Assembly: GCF_028009165.1 (NCBI RefSeq)
Contig: NC_079244.1
Span: forward strand, 2,294,001-2,358,000
DNA length: 64,000 nucleotides
Source: Akanthomyces muscarius
Lineage: Eukaryota; Ascomycota; Sordariomycetes; Hypocreales; Cordycipitaceae
Direction of reading: 5' to 3'
Shown: piece after piece, positions 54,033-64,000 of the stretch
Numbering within the stretch: the first letter of the stretch is position 1
Layout of the letters: the number at the start of each line of letters is the position of its first letter
Made by a program: the position numbers and the translations under genes
The notes under the pieces: model-generated
The model's input: only the letters and a program-made list of their open reading frames with translations
The model's database searches: none
What the model was told of the DNA's origin: nothing

Positions 54033-55410
54033 ATGCTCACCGAGGAGCTCGTGTCCGCCGTCTGTGGCCCGCCCATTGCTGCCAACACTGCCGTGCCCAA
54101 GGACGTCGGCATCTACAACCACACCGTCGCGCCCGCTTGGCGTCTCAAAGCCACCTTCAAGAAGAGCTCTGTTGGCCCCAACTGCCTTGCCGTCAGCGAG
54201 AATCACGTTTTCGCCGCCCAGGAGCAAAAGGCCCATGTCCATGTATACTCACGCCAGCGTGGTACCCAAGAAACTCTCGTTTCTTTTCATGAGAGGATAC
54301 GAAGTGTAGCTCTCGCAGGAAACGTCTTGCTGCTGGGCACTGCCGAGGGCAGGTTGATGCTCTGGGAGGTAGGTTTCTTTTTCCATATTCCCAAATCGGC
54401 ATCGTCAATCATATTTCACCCATCCCCTTCTGCTTCCGTGCAACGCTGTCCGTGGACGGTCGTTTCCTTTCTCGAATTCCTTTTGTCATCTTTTCTCATC
54501 TCTCAACCGCAATATATACTGATTCCGTGGCGCATAGACATCAACTGGCCGTCTCGTCACCACGCCTCCTTGCCATGTGCAGGCAATTTCCTGTCTTGCC
54601 ACTACAGACAGCCACGTGTTGACTGCATCTGATGACTCAAACATTAATGTCTGGTCCCTGGCCAGGCTGCTCGAGTACGGCGCCGATCCTGGTTTCGAGC
54701 CCGATCTGACCCTCTCTAATCACCGTGGAGCTATTACGTCCCTCGTGGTGGCGTCTGGCGACAATGCCGAGACGAGCCTATGTGTGTCCTCCAGCAAGGA
54801 CAAGACAAGCATCGTGTGGAACTACCAGACCGGTCAAGTTTTGAGAACCCTTCTCTTCCCGTCGATACCCCTTTGCGCCACCCTGGACCCTTGCGCTCGC
54901 GCCCTTGTTGTCGCTGCCGAAGATGGCTCCATCTTCCTTGTCGAATTCTTTGGCGACAAGCCTTTGCTCGGCTCGCGAAGCGCTGAGCTGTCCTCTATCG
55001 TCGTCCAGGTCGGCTCGCCCTTGGGCGTTGCCGATGCCGATGCTGGCCCCGCCACTTGCCTGGCCTTGAACTACAACGGCACCACCCTCATCACAGGCCA
55101 TACAAAGGGCAAGATTCTCCAGTGGAATCTGACCGACAACAGCCACCCCGCGGAGCTCGCAAACCTCAATGCGTCTGTTACCAACCTAGCATTTGTCCCT
55201 CTCCTTGCATCCCACAAGTCGCACCAAACGCCAACCGTTGTCAAGCCCAACCAGTCTCAGCGCCAGTATATCCTCTCTACGCAAATTGCTGGAGACTCGA
55301 CGGCCACGCGTTTTAGCGATATGATGAACACTCCTGGCTTTTCTGACGACACTATTGCCCGCGCGCTGCATGCATTTGCTACGCCCGCGGCAAGCTCCGA
55401 GGCTGCGTAG
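54033..55410 (+). CDS. IPI3: WD40 ribosome-biogenesis protein IPI3 (Rix1 complex)
   Basis: Exons 54033-54368 and 54538-55410 give 402 residues. The N terminus MLTEELVSAVCGPPIAANT is the Ipi3 opening. Several WD40 blades are visible: VLLLGTAEGRLMLWE, HVLTASDDSNINVWSLARLL, LCVSSSKDKTSIVWNYQTG, ALVVAAEDGSIFLVE, TLITGHTKGKILQWNLTD. Ipi3 with Rix1 and Ipi1 forms a nuclear complex that works with the AAA ATPase Rea1 on pre-60S particles and in ITS2 processing, and it also has a pre-replication role (family knowledge). The intron ends at 54537 and restores TSTGRLVT. The protein is a little short for the family, whose C-terminal extension varies. Confidence 0.9.
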
Positions 55411-56115
55411 GGCTAAAGCGTTCAGCGCCAAGTCGTGGTTTACAGCTCTGCAGAAACATGTATGTGTCTTGACCTTTGCAAATGCGTGAACCAGCCGGCC
55501 GAGCCTCAGCCGACTCAGCGGGTGCCGCTGCCGGCTGCGCCACGCAAGCCCGAATACTCCGAATTTCCCGAACTTTATGGCCGACTTTGCGGACAAAGGC
55601 AGCAACACGAAAAGATACCCCGGATTGTTTGGAGCTTGCTTACAACGCGAGAAAGGTGATGATCAAGCTACATGCAGCATTTACGTCATTAATCAAGCAC
55701 GTACATTATTGTGCTGTCAGGCATAGCCAAGTCTCACAATCTACCTACTATCGGCACTAAGAAGCCAATGATATCCTCGACACTACACTCTAGAATCTTC
55801 AAGCCCTGTATAAAGAAATGAAATATTTGACAATATCAGGTCAAAATGGACAAATTATTTATTTGCCCAAGTAACAGATTAATGCCTGGATTTACAGTGT
55901 TGGCACTAGTCCGCACTGTAAGCTGCCAGTACCTTTTGCCCATCAACACAGTGCGGGTCAGTAAAAACTTGTCGCCCCCAAGCGCTGGAGCACGGCCCGA
56001 CTAAGACCGACTTTACAGCGAGGCGACATCATCAGCGCCTTTCCTAAGCACGCTGGACTACTCTATCCCGCATATCACCCTTTCCCTCCTCCCCAACCTC
56101 ACACCCATCAGCACA
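55411..56115. other. Intergenic, upstream of ISD11
   Basis: 705 bp with no gene. The first 250 bp hold the IPI3 3' UTR. 55790-55880 is AT-rich. No repeat seen. Confidence 0.4.
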
Positions 56116-56739
56116 ATGTCTGCCGTCGCAACATTACGAGGCGAAGCGCCCCAGCAGGTCCGATCTCTGGTATGTTTTCTATGCATCGCAGCTGTTCTTG
56201 CGCCTGCTTGCGACCGTTGGCCAGCCCCAAAAAGTTATTCCCCGGCCAAGCGCCGGGCGCCAGGATTTATTCAGCCACGGCCCTTGCTTTACGCCAGCGC
56301 AGTAGTATTTCGAAAGCCGTTTCAGTTCCGCTAACGCGATTCGTTATTTTTAGTATCGCCAATTATTGCGTCAGGGCGAGCAGTTCACGGCCTACAACTT
56401 CCGCGAGTACGCGAAGCGGCGAACGAGGGATGCCTTTCACGAGCACAAGGCCGAAAAGGACTCGCGCAAGGTTCAGGAACTTATCCAGAAGGGCCTCAAG
56501 GAGCTGCAAGCGATGAAGGTACGACCCGGACACTGCCAATGTGGCCCGAACAGCTTCGAGATGGCTAACGCATTTGAATACAGCGCCAAACTGTGATTGG
56601 ACAGTTCTACCAGCTTGACCGATTAGTTGTCGAGGGGAGACTTGCAGTAAGAGCTTGAGTCCAGTGATATATCCAAATGCTCGCTAACCTAAGGCTGCGA
56701 CAGGACTCTGGCAAGCCGGGTCAAGTGGCGAAGCAATAA
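56116..56739 (+). CDS. ISD11: LYR protein ISD11 (LYRM4), Nfs1 partner
   Basis: Exons 56116-56169, 56354-56518, 56584-56646 and 56704-56739 give 105 residues. The LYR motif is Leu18-Tyr19-Arg20, with Leu18 ending exon 1 and Tyr19 opening exon 2 (SL then [11 protein letters not shown]), and the downstream Phe of the LYR_complex1 fold is in [17 protein letters not shown]. Isd11 is a mitochondrial matrix protein that stabilises the cysteine desulphurase Nfs1 and binds acyl-ACP (family knowledge). The last intron (branch CTAAC) and 12-codon terminal exon are chosen because they avoid the early stop just after GRLAVRA. The tail ends [10 protein letters not shown]. Confidence 0.9.
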
Positions 56740-57308
56740 ACGCCCTCGGCACGTTGAATTCGACGCCATCTAAGGTCAAGACGGCCTCGGAATTGGGAGC
56801 CTAACATGAACCAGACTCTCCTATCAACGAATATGAAATTATCAAGACAAAATCATTGTTCGAATACCTGTACAATAACAGAGTGGTCATCAAAATCATG
56901 TTGCTTTATTGCGGGGGCGGACGGGCCGTCCTCGCTGGCGTGGCGTACTGCGATTGCACTTGACGAAAAATAGACAATACACAAATCTCAACCGTTAAAT
57001 AAAGATTACATTTTGAATCATAATAATGTAAATGGCTTCAGTTCTGCGTGGGATACCATGACCAAGTCGATCGCGGTGAGTGTCCCGATGCAGTATGCTT
57101 ATGTAATGCAAACCAGCCACCACCAATTGATCGCAGATGCTCTCATGTCGCGCCGACACCAACCGTGTCATGAGATGCTGTGACGACGGCATCCAGCGCA
57201 CCATTGCTGTCGCATCAATCCACTGATAGCGCAATCTCCTCCTACGTTGACGCGAGATACTTTGTACATTTTCTCCGATCGCAACCGCCGCGGAGCCGCC
57301 AAAGCACA
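56740..57308. other. Intergenic, upstream of the EP-repeat gene
   Basis: 569 bp with no gene. The minus-strand frame 56995-57324 has no motif. The upstream frame that continues 5' of ATG 57309 has no ATG in phase. Confidence 0.4.
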
Positions 57309-59784
57309 ATGGCACCTGGCGCAAGTCATCTCGGCCAAGTCCCTTAGCAACTATTCGCTAACAACCCACCAGACTCGTCGCGCTAATCGCGCTGGCTATG
57401 CCGAGCATGATGACTTTGAAGGTAATACTGCACAGAGCGGCCATCTCCAGTGTCTTGGCTAACAGATGCAGGCCTCCCGGTCAGGCAATGGCGCCAGGAA
57501 TGGGTCAACGTCGCACCCCCGGTCGAACAGGAGCCTCAGCAGCTGAACGACGTCTGGGCAATCGAGCTGATACACGGTATGCCAAAGGACGCCGGCCTCT
57601 TGACGCCGCATAGCCAAGAGCTTCTTCGTGCGGCTCGATCTGGGCGACTGTACAAGCGTCCTGCACCCACAGACGAAGACGAGGCCGAGGCAGACAACAA
57701 CGCCAACGAAAAGCCCGAAAAGAAAGAAGAGGAGGCCGCGCCAAAGGGCTACTCTATTAAGATATGGAAGCAGGTCCCCAGGAACGTAGAAGCTTCAAAC
57801 ATCTCGCGTCTTGCCAAGCGACGGAAGAATACCGTCACGATCGCCAGCAAGACCCCAGAAGACAGGGCGCATGGGTCGACTGTTACGAGAGCCACAGTGC
57901 GGCGTGTCGATGCCGCCGGCAACCCGTACACTGAAGAGGTTACGCTCGCCGACGGCCAGGCCGTGAATGGCGAAATCATTTCTACGCGCGTCGAGACGGT
58001 GCAGACCCCTGCGGCGCCTCTCGCCCAGATTCAGAACCAGCGCCGACGACCTCCCCCACCGAAACGTAAGACCAAGGCTGGTCCTGGTCGCGGCAAGAAG
58101 AAGAACAGGGGTGGCATCGCAGGCGGACCTCCGCATGCAATTGTTGCCAATGGCAATGGTGTCGCAATGCCCAACCAGCCTACGACGACAGAAAATGTGA
58201 GTGTCGCCGACCACTATGTTATGCTGCTTTGCTAATGCCATTATCTAGGGTACTACGAATGAAAACAATGACGCCTCCAATCGTGACAGCGAAATGGCAG
58301 ACGGCGACGAGGATGAAAGCGATGATGGTGATGAGGGCGATGATGATGACGACGAGCACGGCGACAGCGACCTTCCGGATACGAGCATTGTTGAAGGGTC
58401 AAAAGACAATGACGAGACCATGACCGACGCTCCTCCCGTTCCTGTCGAGGTGAAGGAGATGGTCGCCGATGCAGCGGCGGCCGACAAGTTGCCCACCAAT
58501 CCGATGACATTACCACCACCGCTCGCCTCGCTTGCCAGCGATTCATCATCAAAGGTCGAAGGTAGCCCTTTGAAGAACGTTCTTGTACCATCGCCGACGG
58601 AAGCCAAGGCGCCAGAAATACCCAGAAATCTTCTCGCGCAGCCATTGGACATCGAGACCGGTTCGACCATAGCCGAGCCCCCCTCTACCATTGTCGGTGA
58701 AGAGCCCGAGGCGGCGGAGAACCGGGATCTTGAGCTCGCGCCGACGTCATCAGAGGCCCTGCTTCCTCCTCCACCCGAGCAAGTTGGCAACATTGCTACT
58801 CCCAAGGCCGACGACACCTCGTCGCGGGTTTCCGACAATGAGTACAAGAGCAAGGAATCAGAGCACACGAGCACCGAAAAGTCCTTTCAGCATCAAGATT
58901 CCATCATGACGGAAGACACCATCAAGCCCGAAGACTCGGCGTCGGTGCGATTCCCGCTCACAGAGTCCGGCGCGCCCTCGGAGGTTGGCACTGCGTCAGT
59001 CGACGAGACCAAGGAACCCGCTCCCGCGCCAGCCTCTGGTCCGATGGAGATTGAAAGCCAGGCTGCACCAGCGCCTGCCCTCCCTGTTCCCCACGAGCTT
59101 GCTTCAGAGATTCAGCCGGAACGCGAGCCCTCTGCCCCGGAAGAGCCCAAGGAGGTCGAAGAACCGAAGCACGAGGAACTGAAGCACGAGGAACTGGCGC
59201 ACGAAGAACAGCCAGCACCATCGTCCGCAGTTGTGAATGAGCCTGAACCTCAAAGTACACTCGAAGCGGCTCCTCCAGCGACACCGTCGCCGTTGCCAGT
59301 TGTCGCCGCGCCTGCCGAGCCAGAACCGCAGCCTGAGCCTGAAGCCAAGGAAGAGTCCCCCAAGCCACCGGGTCCGTCGCCCGGCGCCGAACCAGCCGGC
59401 GAAGAGAGACTTGCAGAGGCACCAACACCGCAGCCTGTGGAACCCAGTGCAGGCAGTGCACCGGACGAGCCCAGAGCTGCTGAGCCAGAGCCTGTCGCGG
59501 AGCCTGTCGCGAAGCCTGTCGCGGAGCACATCGCAGAGCCTGTCGCGGAGCCCGTCAGGGAGCCAATCATCTTGGAGCCCATTATCATGGAGCCTATCGT
59601 CTTGGAGCCTATCGACATGGAGCCTATCGTCGCTGAGCCTGCCGAGCCTGCCGTCACGGAGCCTGCCGTCACGGAACCTGTCGCGGAGCCTGTCGCAGAG
59701 CCTGTCGCAGAGTCTGCAGCTGCTGCAGAGGCCGAGCCAACAGCCTTAGAACCGAGGAAGGAAGACGATACCACTGATGTGTGA
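57309..59784 (+). CDS. Acidic/EP-repeat nuclear-type protein
   Basis: Exons 57309-57320, 57373-57421, 57466-58196 and 58249-59784 give 775 residues. Intron 1 is GC-AG (GCAAGT donor at 57321). A conserved block follows: MAPG then [92 protein letters not shown]. Next comes a basic Pro-rich patch ([20 protein letters not shown], likely nuclear localisation), then an acidic run ([11 protein letters not shown]) and a long C-terminal half of Glu-Pro repeats. I do not recognise a named family. The basic and acidic parts suggest a chromatin or transcription-related factor (inference). The sequence around residues 5-30 looks conserved, from memory, in other Sordariomycetes. Confidence 0.7.
57321..57372 (+). 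other. Predicted GC-AG intron
   Basis: Donor GCAAGT with preceding GGC, branch site CTAAC 13 nt before the acceptor ccag. No GT donor gives an open in-frame start. The best GT alternative is only 34 nt. Joining MAPG to [10 protein letters not shown] gives a protein start like that of related fungal proteins (from memory). Length 52 nt. Confidence 0.6.
59490..59720 (+). repeat. Glu-Pro coding repeats in the EP-repeat gene
   Basis: The coding sequence contains near-tandem copies of GAGCCTGTCGCG- and GAGCCTATCGTC-like units, giving EPVAEPV and [12 protein letters not shown] protein. Copies differ in a few bases, so the array is not freshly expanded throughout. Confidence 0.75.
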
Positions 59785-60172
59785 AGGAGCGTGCGTTTCA
59801 ATGTTTTTATTATTTCTGTCCGCTGGATGCTCTGACGGTTTCTTTGACTTTGGGACAGTGTCAGAAGACGGCGCGTTTTACAGGGGGAATCATGAAATGT
59901 TTTTCTGGGGGAAGACTTTGACTTGTACAACAGGCGCAACTGCATGCTTTTTTTTCCTCGTTGCTTCTTGTTTCCATTGGATGTAACTCGCTCTATACGG
60001 TTTAAAGTTTTACTCACACAAAAGCCAACATATGTGCAAAAGAAATACAAGAGTATATATCATTTTAACCGTCACGTGTATCTCAAAGATTGGAAACGGC
60101 ACAAACCCAAAAGAAAAAAAACGCCATTTAATGCAAATGCATCCTACTAACATTCCACAACAAGCCCGCTCT
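59785..60172. other. Convergent intergenic region
   Basis: 388 bp between converging genes. AT-rich 3' UTR sequence. No gene. Confidence 0.4.
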
Positions 60173-61378
60173 CTATCTCCGTCGCACATCCTCCACCGGA
60201 ATACCATCTCGTTGGCCCTGCTCCAGATCCAGCGAGTCCAGATCCCGCTCCTTGTCCACCACTTGCGCCTGCTGGCGCTCCGGCCGCGCCACGCGCCCGT
60301 GCATCTGCAGGCCGCGAATGTGCGCGTTGCTCAGGCCCAGCAGGCCGGCGCTCAGCAGCAGCAGCGTCATGAGGACGAGCGCGCCGGCCTGCGTCAGGTT
60401 GCCGCTCAGCGCGGCGACCATGTACACGACGAGCTTGCTCGCGGCCTCGCAGTACCCGTCGAGGGGCGTCTTGCCGCGCAGCCAGGCGCGCGTCGTCAGC
60501 GCCTGCAGGTCGTCGGCCAGCCCGCGCAGGACCACGCGCCGGCGGCTCCCCAGCGCAATCACGTACTCGGTGGGCCTGCTCTCGGGGACGGGGCCGAACA
60601 TCCTGGCGGCGATTTGCGCGGGGGACGGGAGGGCGGGCGCGGGGCGGCTGCGCTTGCGGATGGTGAAGATGTTGAGGAGCCGCGAGACCATGAGCGCGAG
60701 GATAAAGGCGAGCCCCCAGTAGTCGCTCAGCAGCACCATGAGGGTCACGGCGGTGACGGTGAGGACGGGGCTGAGGATGTAGAAGACGTGGCTGAGCCAG
60801 TCGAGCTCGAAGATGTCCGTGCCGTGGGCATGATGCTGCGCCGCCTGCTTCGTCGCTCGCAGTCTCCGCTGGCGAATCATGGCCATGCCGCGCCGCAGGA
60901 TCCGCTCCGCGTCGTCGCTATTCTTCTTCCTCGCCATGCCCACGTTGATCGTCACCGTCTCTACGCCGCCGCCATCGTCCTCGTCCGCATCGGCAGCACT
61001 CCCCCACAGGCGCTGGAGGTAGTGCACCATGGCCGCGTTGCGCACCACGTAGCGACGGACCTCGGTGCCGTCGGGCCTCGTCTCGACGGCGGCAATGTCG
61101 ACGCCCAGCGCCGCGGTGAGGCTCTTGCTGCTGCTGCTGTTGCTGGGTGAGTCGAGAGCGTCGGCAGCTTGCTGGTAGTGCAGGCCGGGGGCGAGGACGA
61201 GGGCGTCGAGCCACGACGAGCCGCCGGTGATGGCGGTGCGCTGGGCGACAGTGTTGAGGTCGGCGAGGGCAAGCAGGCCGCCGGCGGAGAGCGACAGGTA
61301 GGGGATCGGGTTAGAGGTCCACGATGGGATGAGGGGTGTGTGCGCGAGGAGGCCCTTAGCAGGCTCCCCTTCCAACAT
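60173..61378 (-). CDS. Polytopic membrane protein of unknown function
   Basis: Single exon, 401 residues, from ATG 61378. Hydrophobic segments: about 33-45 (weak), 205-225 (LSPVLTVTAVTLMVLLSDYW then GLAFILALMVSRLLNIFTI) and 325-355 (KLVVYMVAALSGNLTQAGAL then VLMTLLLLSAGLLG), so at least three or four membrane spans. Between them lies a soluble block with ALGSRRRVVLRGLADDLQAL and TTRAWLRGKTPLDGYCEAAS. N-terminal residues (TPLIPSWTSNPIPYLSL, LVLAPGLHYQQAA) face the other side. I do not recognise a family, and no catalytic motif is seen. Homologues are common in fungi (from memory) but unstudied. The gene is GC-rich. Confidence 0.72.
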   Translation of the reverse strand: MLEGEPAKGLLAHTPLIPSWTSNPIPYLSLSAGGLLALADLNTVAQRTAITGGSSWLDALVLAPGLHYQQAADALDSPSNSSSSKSLTAALGVDIAAVETRPDGTEVRRYVVRNAAMVHYLQRLWGSAADADEDDGGGVETVTINVGMARKKNSDDAERILRRGMAMIRQRRLRATKQAAQHHAHGTDIFELDWLSHVFYILSPVLTVTAVTLMVLLSDYWGLAFILALMVSRLLNIFTIRKRSRPAPALPSPAQIAARMFGPVPESRPTEYVIALGSRRRVVLRGLADDLQALTTRAWLRGKTPLDGYCEAASKLVVYMVAALSGNLTQAGALVLMTLLLLSAGLLGLSNAHIRGLQMHGRVARPERQQAQVVDKERDLDSLDLEQGQRDGIPVEDVRRR

Positions 61379-62579
61379 TTTCTTTTGGCGTCCTTGCGTG
61401 TGTGCAGAGCAGGGTGTAGAGTATACGAGACGGTGAAGTAGTTTTTATTTACAAAGACGGAGATCTGTAAACGTTTTGTGATTACAACGAATAATAAAGA
61501 ATAATATGCCAAGATACAGAGTTGTAGTCATGGCAATCTCTGCCTAGTTAAGGGAAAGCAAGATCGGAATAGGTCATCGATCAGGTTGCATTTCTACCGA
61601 GCGTCACCACCGTTTCATTTGCCACGGTATGCCTGTTGACCACGGCCAGGTCATCTTAACCCTGTAGTTCTTACAACATGGTGTGCAGCGTTGAAAATGC
61701 TACGCAAAATTTTGCACATCAAGGTCGCCTTCGCCAACAAGTGTGTGGTTGGCTTATACGTACACGTCTTCACGGTTCACGTGCGTTGGTGTGACATCAG
61801 AATAGGCCATCACGCGGGTAACAAATCCGGACCGGCTGCCCACCCCGATGCACCGTAATGATGTGCATAGGGCACGCTCCCTTGGAAAAGCAAGCTCAAA
61901 GGCCCTAGCGTATTTGCGCGACGCGATTAGTGCTACGACCGGACAAAACTGCCACGAGATCGTAATGCCGTGTGTTTAGGCGCTGCTGATCAGTCGCTGG
62001 TGATGTTCCCCGTATAAGACGGCAGCACATCACACTACCTTCACTCGAACAAACTTTTGAAACTCTGATTTCAGGCGCCATCCTCGAAATACATCCTCCC
62101 ATCGATTCAAATTTGCCTTTTCATCTTATTTTTACGGAGAGCATTGCGATGGCGAGTACCTGTCGCGTGGAGAGCATAGTCACGATAAATCGTAGGGTAG
62201 GCTGTAGCGAAATTGTCGTGTGGTTGTGAAGTAAACTAGCTATAGGCTCCGCCAGACAGTCCTATCCCATAATAGTCGGTACAAGAGGGTGTGCACCTAA
62301 AAACAAATAACACTAGCTGATAAAACAAACTTTCCAAAAGCTGTCTTGGTATCTTCTCTCGTAAAATCAAATACTCGACCCAGCAAAAAACGCCCTGTGA
62401 TTGTCTTCTCTTCTCACGACGGAGAAGAGGGCTAGGCTTCAAACGAAGGCGCCAAAACTTTTGAAAGCTCTCCAGAAAAACGCCTTAATTCCAAAATAAT
62501 ACTCCTTTTCGTATATTTGTCGTTACATAAAAATTTGTGTCGTGGTATCTTTACAACTTCTCGTATTCAGTAGGTTGGT
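61379..62579. other. Intergenic 1.2 kb
   Basis: No gene. It lies between two minus-strand genes and is AT-richer than its surroundings in 62100-62540. No repeat seen. Confidence 0.4.
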
Positions 62580-64000
62580 TCAGCCCAGTGCCTCAGCCAC
62601 TGCTGCTTGCAGCCCTTCAAGCAGGGCAGCCTCGGCAGCATTTTCTGCTTCTTGTTGGGCTTCCTGTGAGAGAGGCTCTTCTGGCTTGGGTGTCTCTTTC
62701 GGTGCCAACACGGGAGTGCCTTGCACGGTTTGCGGTGTGTGTTGCAGCACAGGAGTATGAGGTTGTGATGTATGCGCAGGCGCTGGGGAGGCGGTCGCGC
62801 TCGGAGTGTGAGTGGTGGAATGTTGCGCAGATGTAGTCGTCGGCAGAGCTATTGGGTGAGGAGGTGGCACGGCAGGCTGGATTGGTGGAGGCTGAGCCAT
62901 TGGTTTTGGCTGTTGTGGTTGCTGCTGGTGTTGCGGGTGTGGCTGCTGGTGCTGTTGGTGCTGTTGGTGCTGAGGCTGAGGCACTTGCTGATGAACAACT
63001 GGCTGTGGGCGTTGCTGGGCTTGCTGAGACTGGGGTCGGGGAACATGAGGAGGAAGCTGCGCCTGGCCTTGTGGTCGGGGAGGATTCTGTTGGGACATGG
63101 CCTGAAGGGTCTGTTGTGTCGTAGAGTGTACCCCCTGTCGGGCTTGCGCTTGTGCTATCGTTGCGGCCACGGTTCTGGGGATATTCGCCATGCTAGCGGT
63201 TGCTCGGCCCTGGGCAGCTTGAGCAGCACTGGCGGCTTGTGCAGGAGTGACAACACCGGAACCGACACCAGCAGCCCCGGTTCGTCCTTGAGGCAAATGT
63301 TGCAGACCGCCTGCGAGGGTCATGATCCCTTGGAGTTTCGCCTGATCTTCTTCCGAATTCATCCTTGCCCGCTCCTCGGCCTCTTTTCGGGCAGCCTGGG
63401 TGGGGGCTCTGGTCTTGAGCTCGCCTGTGACAGCCTGCAGGTAGTATGGCATCTCCGAATTGGTCTTCAGGAAGAAGAGCTTTAAATTACGTGCCTTGTC
63501 TTTGAGCTGCACCTGCGTCCGATCTTTGAGTATATCTGAAATGGTACCACTTTGTCCAAAAAGCGTAAGGATTTGACTCCAATGCGGTCCTTTGACCATG
63601 TCAAGACCGGCCATGAGCGCCTTCTCTTCTTCCTGCGTCCAGGGGCGGCGAGTGGAATGAAGCCCTTCCCGTCTCGTATGTGCGGATGATTTGGAGAGTG
63701 CAGCTTGGCGCGCCTTATCATATAGCATGGCGCTTGGACATGTCTGGTTCGGAGGTAGATTCTCACCAGATGCAGGTTGTTGTGGTGGCTGTTCCGGGGT
63801 GGGTTGTGGTTGCGAGAAAGAGTAATAATGATGCTGCCCGTTTTGTTGTTGCAGGTGACTGAGGAAAGGAAGTTGAGAAGCCATGCTCTCCGTTGTGCTA
63901 GTGGGAACAGTTGGCTGGTACGGCACTGGTGATAATCCGTTGAGAGTCGTCTTGACATAATTGGACGTGCTTTCCGCAACCAAAGCCTCGAGCTCTTTGT
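62580..64000 (-). CDS. TBF1: Telobox Myb protein (Tbf1-like), 5' end outside window
   Basis: The open frame runs to the window edge (no ATG before it: the first codons inside read KELEALVAE), so the N terminus is missing. A C-terminal-type Myb/telobox domain is RRPWTQEEEKALMAGLDMVK then GPHWSQILTLFG, with the telobox-type helix TQVQLKDKARNLKLFFLK (VxLKDKxRN). Around it are Gln-, Pro- and His-rich disordered stretches, including QHQQHQQHQQPHPQHQQQPQ. Telobox proteins such as Tbf1, Taz1 and TRF bind TTAGGG-like repeats at telomeres, and Tbf1 also at snoRNA and ribosomal promoters (family knowledge). With the Myb located in the middle and long low-complexity tails it most resembles Tbf1. Residues are at least 473. 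Which of the telobox proteins it is cannot be settled from this part. Confidence 0.72.
   Translation of the reverse strand, partial: KELEALVAESTSNYVKTTLNGLSPVPYQPTVPTSTTESMASQLPFLSHLQQQNGQHHYYSFSQPQPTPEQPPQQPASGENLPPNQTCPSAMLYDKARQAALSKSSAHTRREGLHSTRRPWTQEEEKALMAGLDMVKGPHWSQILTLFGQSGTISDILKDRTQVQLKDKARNLKLFFLKTNSEMPYYLQAVTGELKTRAPTQAARKEAEERARMNSEEDQAKLQGIMTLAGGLQHLPQGRTGAAGVGSGVVTPAQAASAAQAAQGRATASMANIPRTVAATIAQAQARQGVHSTTQQTLQAMSQQNPPRPQGQAQLPPHVPRPQSQQAQQRPQPVVHQQVPQPQHQQHQQHQQPHPQHQQQPQQPKPMAQPPPIQPAVPPPHPIALPTTTSAQHSTTHTPSATASPAPAHTSQPHTPVLQHTPQTVQGTPVLAPKETPKPEEPLSQEAQQEAENAAEAALLEGLQAAVAEALG

Noticed and set aside
60032..61150. 372-codon plus-strand frame opposite the polytopic membrane gene
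   Set aside because: It is a shadow of a GC-rich gene on the other strand. The minus-strand frame has the hydrophobic segments and codon bias.
1..64000. Search by eye for CRISPR arrays, rRNA, phage or bacterial-type operons
   Set aside because: None seen. The window has spliced eukaryotic genes and no spacer-repeat arrays.
1..64000. A secondary-metabolite or other classic fungal gene cluster
   Set aside because: No PKS, NRPS, terpene synthase or P450 is present. The enzymes seen are housekeeping or isolated.

Overview
The window is nuclear DNA of a filamentous ascomycete, most likely a Sordariomycete near the Hypocreales (the order is inferred from gene style; no marker proves it). Genes are separated by 0.2-2.8 kb. 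Most have 1-5 short introns of about 50-110 nt (one, in the IPI3 gene, is 169 nt) with GT...CTAAC/CTGAC...AG signals. Coding regions are GC-rich with C/G in third positions, there are no operons, and CTG reads as Leu at conserved sites. I joined exons by hand. All the spliced models below keep frame from start to stop; single-exon genes and the edge-truncated gene are marked as such.

Layout. 0-7.4 kb: housekeeping genes: Tudor splicing factor SPF30, mitochondrial P-loop Fe-S protein IND1 (minus) divergent from ribosome-biogenesis gene BFR2, a truncated SRPK-type kinase fragment, and fumarylacetoacetase. 8-20 kb: a Zn2Cys6 regulator, an ankyrin protein with a repetitive cationic tail, glutamine-dependent NAD synthetase QNS1, a 45-residue zinc-ribbon microprotein, and a DXD glycosyltransferase lying between two copies of a short direct repeat. 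20-31 kb: a secreted histidine-phosphatase-like protein, an alcohol-oxidase-type GMC oxidoreductase, an L-serine/threonine dehydratase, a GNAT acetyltransferase, a 2.4 kb gene-free stretch with microsatellites, and a divergent Ca2+/cation exchanger. 31-46.6 kb: type I metacaspase, WW-domain protein, methyltransferase, CLN3/Btn1-like membrane protein, a second GNAT, an unrecognised protein, and a type II membrane protein resembling a glycosyltransferase. 46.9-64 kb: an APH-family kinase, a large disordered protein, IPI3, ISD11, a long acidic/EP-repeat nuclear protein, a polytopic membrane protein, and the 5'-truncated telobox (Tbf1-like) Myb gene.

How the genes relate. There is no biosynthetic cluster, CRISPR, prophage or intact transposon. 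IND1 and ISD11 both serve mitochondrial Fe-S biogenesis, and BFR2 and IPI3 both serve ribosome biogenesis, but neither pair is adjacent. The GMC oxidase, serine/threonine dehydratase and GNAT sit side by side and could be a small catabolic neighbourhood (inference).

Most unusual points: the exchanger lacks the acidic residue of its alpha-2 repeat and its conserved spacing needs a 3-nt micro-exon; the EP-repeat protein reaches a conserved-looking N terminus only through a GC-AG intron; a short zinc-ribbon ORF below usual gene-calling cut-offs; a kinase fragment ending after the N-lobe; and several unexplained repeats and palindromes. I did not find a convincing new multi-gene system.
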